Origin: Trochalopteron elliotii
Taxonomy: Eukaryota > Chordata > Aves > Passeriformes > Leiothrichidae
Assembly (NCBI GenBank): GCA_024734555.1
Contig: JANPWX010000443.1
Coordinates: 372,001 to 436,000 of the forward strand
Direction of reading: 5' to 3'
DNA length: 64,000 bases
The notes under the pieces were generated by a model. The model saw only the letters and a list, made by a program, of their open reading frames with translations. It ran no database searches and was not told the DNA's origin. Below, one piece after another: positions 59,501-64,000 of this stretch (the stretch's first letter is position 1; the number at the start of each line of letters is the position of its first letter). The position numbers and the translations under genes were made by a program.

Positions 59501-62500
59501 CAAAGTTGCCCACAGGGCTGGTCTGGGAGTTGTGCTGGCTTCGTTAGCTCTCCATGGGCACTAAGATGGAGAGGCAGAAGCACTTTGGCTGGGCCAGACC
59601 CATTTGTTGGATGTGTTGCTGTCACTGGAGGAGATGCTTCACCTGGGCTGCATGGAGCAAATGATGGTCCCATCTCATCCCATTTCAGTGGATGTGGCCT
59701 TAGCTTGATGTAATTATTTTTTCCCCCATTTAGTGTTGAGTGGGGATGTTATTTCAATAAGTCTGGTTTATAATAAACAAATAAACACATGGTGTTAGTT
59801 CCTTACAGTTCTTCTGCTCCCTTGAGAAATGGTTATTAACAGGGTTGGTGTGAAGAAATGTATTTTATGTTTGCCTACATGGTATCTAGAGCAAATGAAG
59901 TCAGGATTATACAGTAAAAAAGCTGCATTAAAAAATATTAACTCATGGATGCCTAATTATTAGTTAAAAGGTGTGATTTGTGAGGTGTTGTGAGGTGTTG
60001 TGTGGTATTGTGTTTTCCTTGCCATATCGGTTGGTGTGTCAACTTCAGGGTGGTTCCTCCATCTGGGCAAGCAATCCTGGGGTCTGCAGGGATTCCTGAT
60101 GGGGGCCTCAAGTTTGGGATGGTATGGGAATCTCTGAGCCTCATGTCTCAGTTGAGCTCCTCCTCCAGAACCCCTGTTGTAATGGTAAGTAGTAGGAGGG
60201 TTGGAAGGGAAAGCAAGGAATTACATCTGAGGCCTCTGCTCCCTATCCTTAACTTTCCTGGTGATGTTGTAACGACCAGGGCATTGGGCTGTTGGGGCTT
60301 TGTCTCTGCATTCAGGTCAGTGTCTTGTGTGACAATGCTGATTTGCATTTAAAAAGCCCCAAACTTTTAAAAAGCTCTGTCTGAGGAAAGGTTGAACGTG
60401 TCAGCCTCAAAGGCAGAGGAAACAGAGCTAAGCAGATGTGCTGGAAGAGACCAGCATCTCTTCTGCCCTGGTCTCTGGGGCCAGCAGAGTGGGATGTGGG
60501 CAGGGAGCCATTTCATCCTTCAAGCTTAACTCTTTTCTTCTTGCTTTGCATCCCCTTTTGAAAAGATGGGAAGTTTCCACTCCAGCACATCTTGCAGTTT
60601 GTAAGTCTTTATGCCAATACTTGCCCTGGTGTTGCAATTTCTCCCTGAGCAAAACCATTATCTGAGGATAAGATGCCTCATTCAGTACCTAACCTGGGCA
60701 TTCAGAAATCTCCAGCCAACCTCCCCCATCCCCACCTGGGACATAAAAAACCTCTTCAGAATTTGAAGCTCTCACGGACAACACAAAAGGCTGGAAATGC
60801 ATCTTTGTTTTCCAGAGATAGAAATTCAATATAAGCGGTGATCAGGGCTTAGGAAAAATTGCAAGTTCCACTGGACTTGCCATTAGTCTCTTGTTTTTCT
60901 AGAGCAATTACAGCTGTAGTTGAAGTGGGCAGCACCAGTGGAAATGCCTTTGCATTCCTGGACTTCAGAGATTTTCCCTTTCACACTTTAGTTCAGCAGG
61001 TCCAGGATCAAGGCCAAACCTTTTCTTCTCTACGTAACTAATAGAAAGACAGCCAGTTCAGCAGAATTTCTGTAAATAGCCTGTTCCAGATGAATTGTGA
61101 ATTGTGTATGTGAATGCCAATAGGACTAACACAAGGGGTAGTTTGCCAAAGAAAATGGAAATCTTGTGTTAGAGAAACAGGCTTCTGAAACGCAATGTCA
61201 GATGACATTTTTGGACTCTGCAGAAACATTGTTTGCTGTAGTCATGAAACTGCCCAAAATGCAGAAAAGTCTTGATCCTTGGCTGGCACTGAAGGACAGC
61301 ATCCAGTGGGTGAGTCCTGGTCACACAGAAAACACTCAGTATCAGCTGAAAATCCTGCAGCAGCCCAGCAGTGAGATGGGCCCTTGAACACCTGCTGAAA
61401 GAACTCTTCCAGTATTTTTAATGGTTTTTTAACTGACAGAAGCCAGCATCTGTTGGGATAGTCATGGTGTGGTTTGGAGGTACTCTGCCTTTAGCATCCA
61501 CACCAGTTTGAGGGCTGGAGGGATGGTGGGCATCTCAGGGAGGTCACTCAGCTGGGCAGTGGTTCAGGGCATGGCTGTCCCCCAGCACTGATGCTGTCCA
61601 TGGAGTTCAGCCCCCACAGGAGCAGCTGGATTTAAGATCTGTCACTGTTCGACCTTTAAAAGCCACCATGGATGGGGGAAGAGGGTGCATTGTTCCTTCA
61701 TGCTGGTTGCCTTGTAACTCCTCAGACTGCAGATGGATTTGCACATGTGGCGGCTTGTGCAGTCCCAGGAGAGCCAGGTTACAGCTTTCTGCTTGAGGAG
61801 GGGCAGGGAAAGGCTGGTTCTCAAGCCATTCATGTGTCTTTGGCCTGGGCTGACTTGGGCTCTGTGAATCATTGGCATTTAGCTTTGTGTAGAGAAAGCA
61901 CAACACATTTGCTCCCCCAGGTTAAGCACTACAGCACCACCTCCATCTTCCAGCCTTTTTCTCCCTTGTGGCAATCTCAGGGATTTGGTTTGGTTTAGGT
62001 CTTTTTTACTTGCACCTGCCCATAGTAGCTAAAACTTGGTATAGCCAAGGAAATTTGGTACTTTTCCCATGCTGTTCCACAGCAGATACTGGGTTGCAGA
62101 GGGCACCTAGCAGGGAATTAGCCAAAGCACTCACAGAGAGCAAAATTTTGGGCTAACCATGTGTCTAAGATGACCCTTCTTCCTCAAGTCTGCCCTTTTT
62201 CTTCTAGAAAGTGCCCCAAACCTGTGATACAGTTCCTGGGGCTGTGTTTAGTGAGGACTCTGTATATCACCAGTTGGATTTAATCACAGTGGGGGCAGTG
62301 TGTGAGCCCCACCCTGAGCTGGCTGAGCCCCTGGCAGTGGGATGTGCCTGCCAGTGAGGGTGCAAGAAGCTGTGAGGGCATCCCCCATCTCTCAGGAGGG
62401 GATGCAGCTCCTGGCACAGCCACAGATGTGCCTTTGCCTCTGTAATCACTGCCTTCAGCACTATTCCAGTGCTAGGGAATGTCCCTTGGGCTCAGGGAGC

Positions 62501-64000
62501 CCACAGCTGAGCTGGCATGTGGAGAAATCCAGTGACAGGCAAGAGCAAATGTTCTTGAAAGCTCCAGCAGTGGCTCCCAGTATTGGGTTTTCTTCTTCCC
62601 TTACTGGTGACTGTCTACAACCTGTTTGGGAAGGCACTTGAGAAGAAATCAGGTAATTACATAATTTAATAAGAGAGGTGAGAGTGCCATTCTGAGCACA
62701 GCAGCAGTGTGGAGGAGCTGGGGCTGTGGAACGTGATTTGTCTTGCACGGGAGAGATTAATCACATCAACTCCTGGGAGACAGGTCTGCTGGAGAGGTGG
62801 TTGTGTTGGATGCACTGTTCATATCACTCAAATTAGGCTGTGTACAAGAACTAATAAAACCAGGAGAAGAGAATTCCAGCAGAAGGGATCAATAGCTTGA
62901 AAGCATTTTAATTCAAGACTAGAAAAATGAGAGCGGTTATGGGCAAGGAGAGTGTGTTAATAAAGGGAAATGAGTATTTGTTGCTGCTGGTGTGAAATGA
63001 GATAATTTAAGAGATGTTCTAAGTACCTTTTGTCACAGTTAATGCCTTTTGTTAGGTTTCCAAGCAAAATGGAGCCTGCGACTTTCAATTTCAGGGTTCT
63101 CAGATGATCAAAATACCATGGGGCAGCCTGATCATCTCAGGCTTTTCTGAAATGAGGTCATCAATAACTTTTGCCTGGGTGTGATTTACACAGTTGTCAG
63201 TGTCTGAATTGCCATAATATATCTCTGCCCAGGAAAAATGCTGCATTTGGAGTGGGGAGAAAACCAACAAAGCAGTAGCTCTCTGTTTAGTTGGTTCCCT
63301 GCTAATAATGGAAACAGAAAAGTGATTACTTGTGATCCATTCAAATAGAAAGGCTCAGCCTCTAAAGCTGGAGGGATGGAAGCTGTTACAAGGTCAAGCA
63401 GTGTCCTTTAAGGAGAAACAGGTGGCAAATACTGTCAGTGGCAGATAGCACATCTGCAGCATCATGAAAAGTACATCTGAAATTAAGATTAAAGGTGCTT
63501 TGCACTTGTATGGAGAGGGGAGAAAGAGAAAATAGAGATGAAATCAGAAAAAAGAGGATTAGCTTTTGGTGGGTGACAAGCAATAGCTCTGGCCAGGGAG
63601 AGATTTAAGCAGCAAAGTGCTCAGTAACCCAGGGAATTATCAAAGCTTTCTGCAGCTGCTTCCAACTAATGGTCTTCAAGAGCCTGAAATTCTTTGTGTT
63701 TGAGCTTTTCTCTCACCCCAAGCCTTGGTGTGTATGTGCACATGCAAAATCTCCTCTGCAGCCCCACATGTCAAGCTGGGAATGCAAATAACCAGAGGCC
63801 CTGGCCATCCTCACTTGCAGGAGTCTGCTTTAATTTTAGGTGCCTCAGTTTACACTGAGGCAAAAGGGGTCCTGACCTGCAGCTGTGCTGGGAGACCTCA
63901 TTCTTTTGTTGACTTACCCTGCAGGCCAGGGCACCAAGAGCTTCTGAAAATGAAGTCATGTCTTGGCAGATGTTTTCAAGTCTCTGCTTTCATCAATGGG

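Overview
This is vertebrate nuclear DNA, most likely from a bird. Two families of CR1 LINE 3' ends are recognisable, introns are short (about 0.6-1.1 kb in the first gene), CpG islands are present, and no Alu, B1 or L1 sequence is seen. CR1 also occurs in turtles and crocodilians, so 'bird' is an inference. One short LTR-like fragment resembles a common avian ERVL-type LTR.

Two protein-coding genes lie head to tail on the + strand, the same order as in other vertebrates (PLD1 then TNIK). The left end (1-6647) carries the last six coding exons of phospholipase D1. They have canonical GT/AG sites, continuous phase and 263 codons, covering the second HKD catalytic motif through the C-terminal EVWT and stop. 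The 3' UTR probably runs to a poly(A) signal at 9066. About 15 kb of intergenic DNA follows. It includes an unusual 47-A run that directly abuts a CpG-island-like segment (14919-15300), which does not belong to an obvious gene.

A second, stronger CpG island (about 24590-25340) surrounds a 318-base assembly gap (24780-25097). I infer that this is the TNIK promoter and that coding exon 1 of TNIK lies in the gap or is otherwise missing, because I cannot find its coding sequence in the flanks. The right edge of the gap starts exactly at the arm of a perfect 41-bp inverted repeat. TNIK intron 1 then fills about 24 kb, and the only visible TNIK coding exon is 49673-49738 (22 codons carrying the glycine-rich ATP loop). 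The rest of the window (49739-64000) is TNIK intron 2.

Introns and intergenic DNA hold CR1 fragments, microsatellites (ATGG near 32.2 kb, CTTT/CTTCCTTT near 48.8 kb), a 32/33-bp minisatellite near 47.2 kb, several homopolymer runs and possible enhancer-like AP-1 clusters. I found no tRNA, rRNA, CRISPR array, intact transposon or complete provirus, and no convincing novel multi-gene system. The most unusual items are a tandemly repeated splice acceptor in PLD1, the hairpin at the gap edge, and the A47/CpG-island junction.
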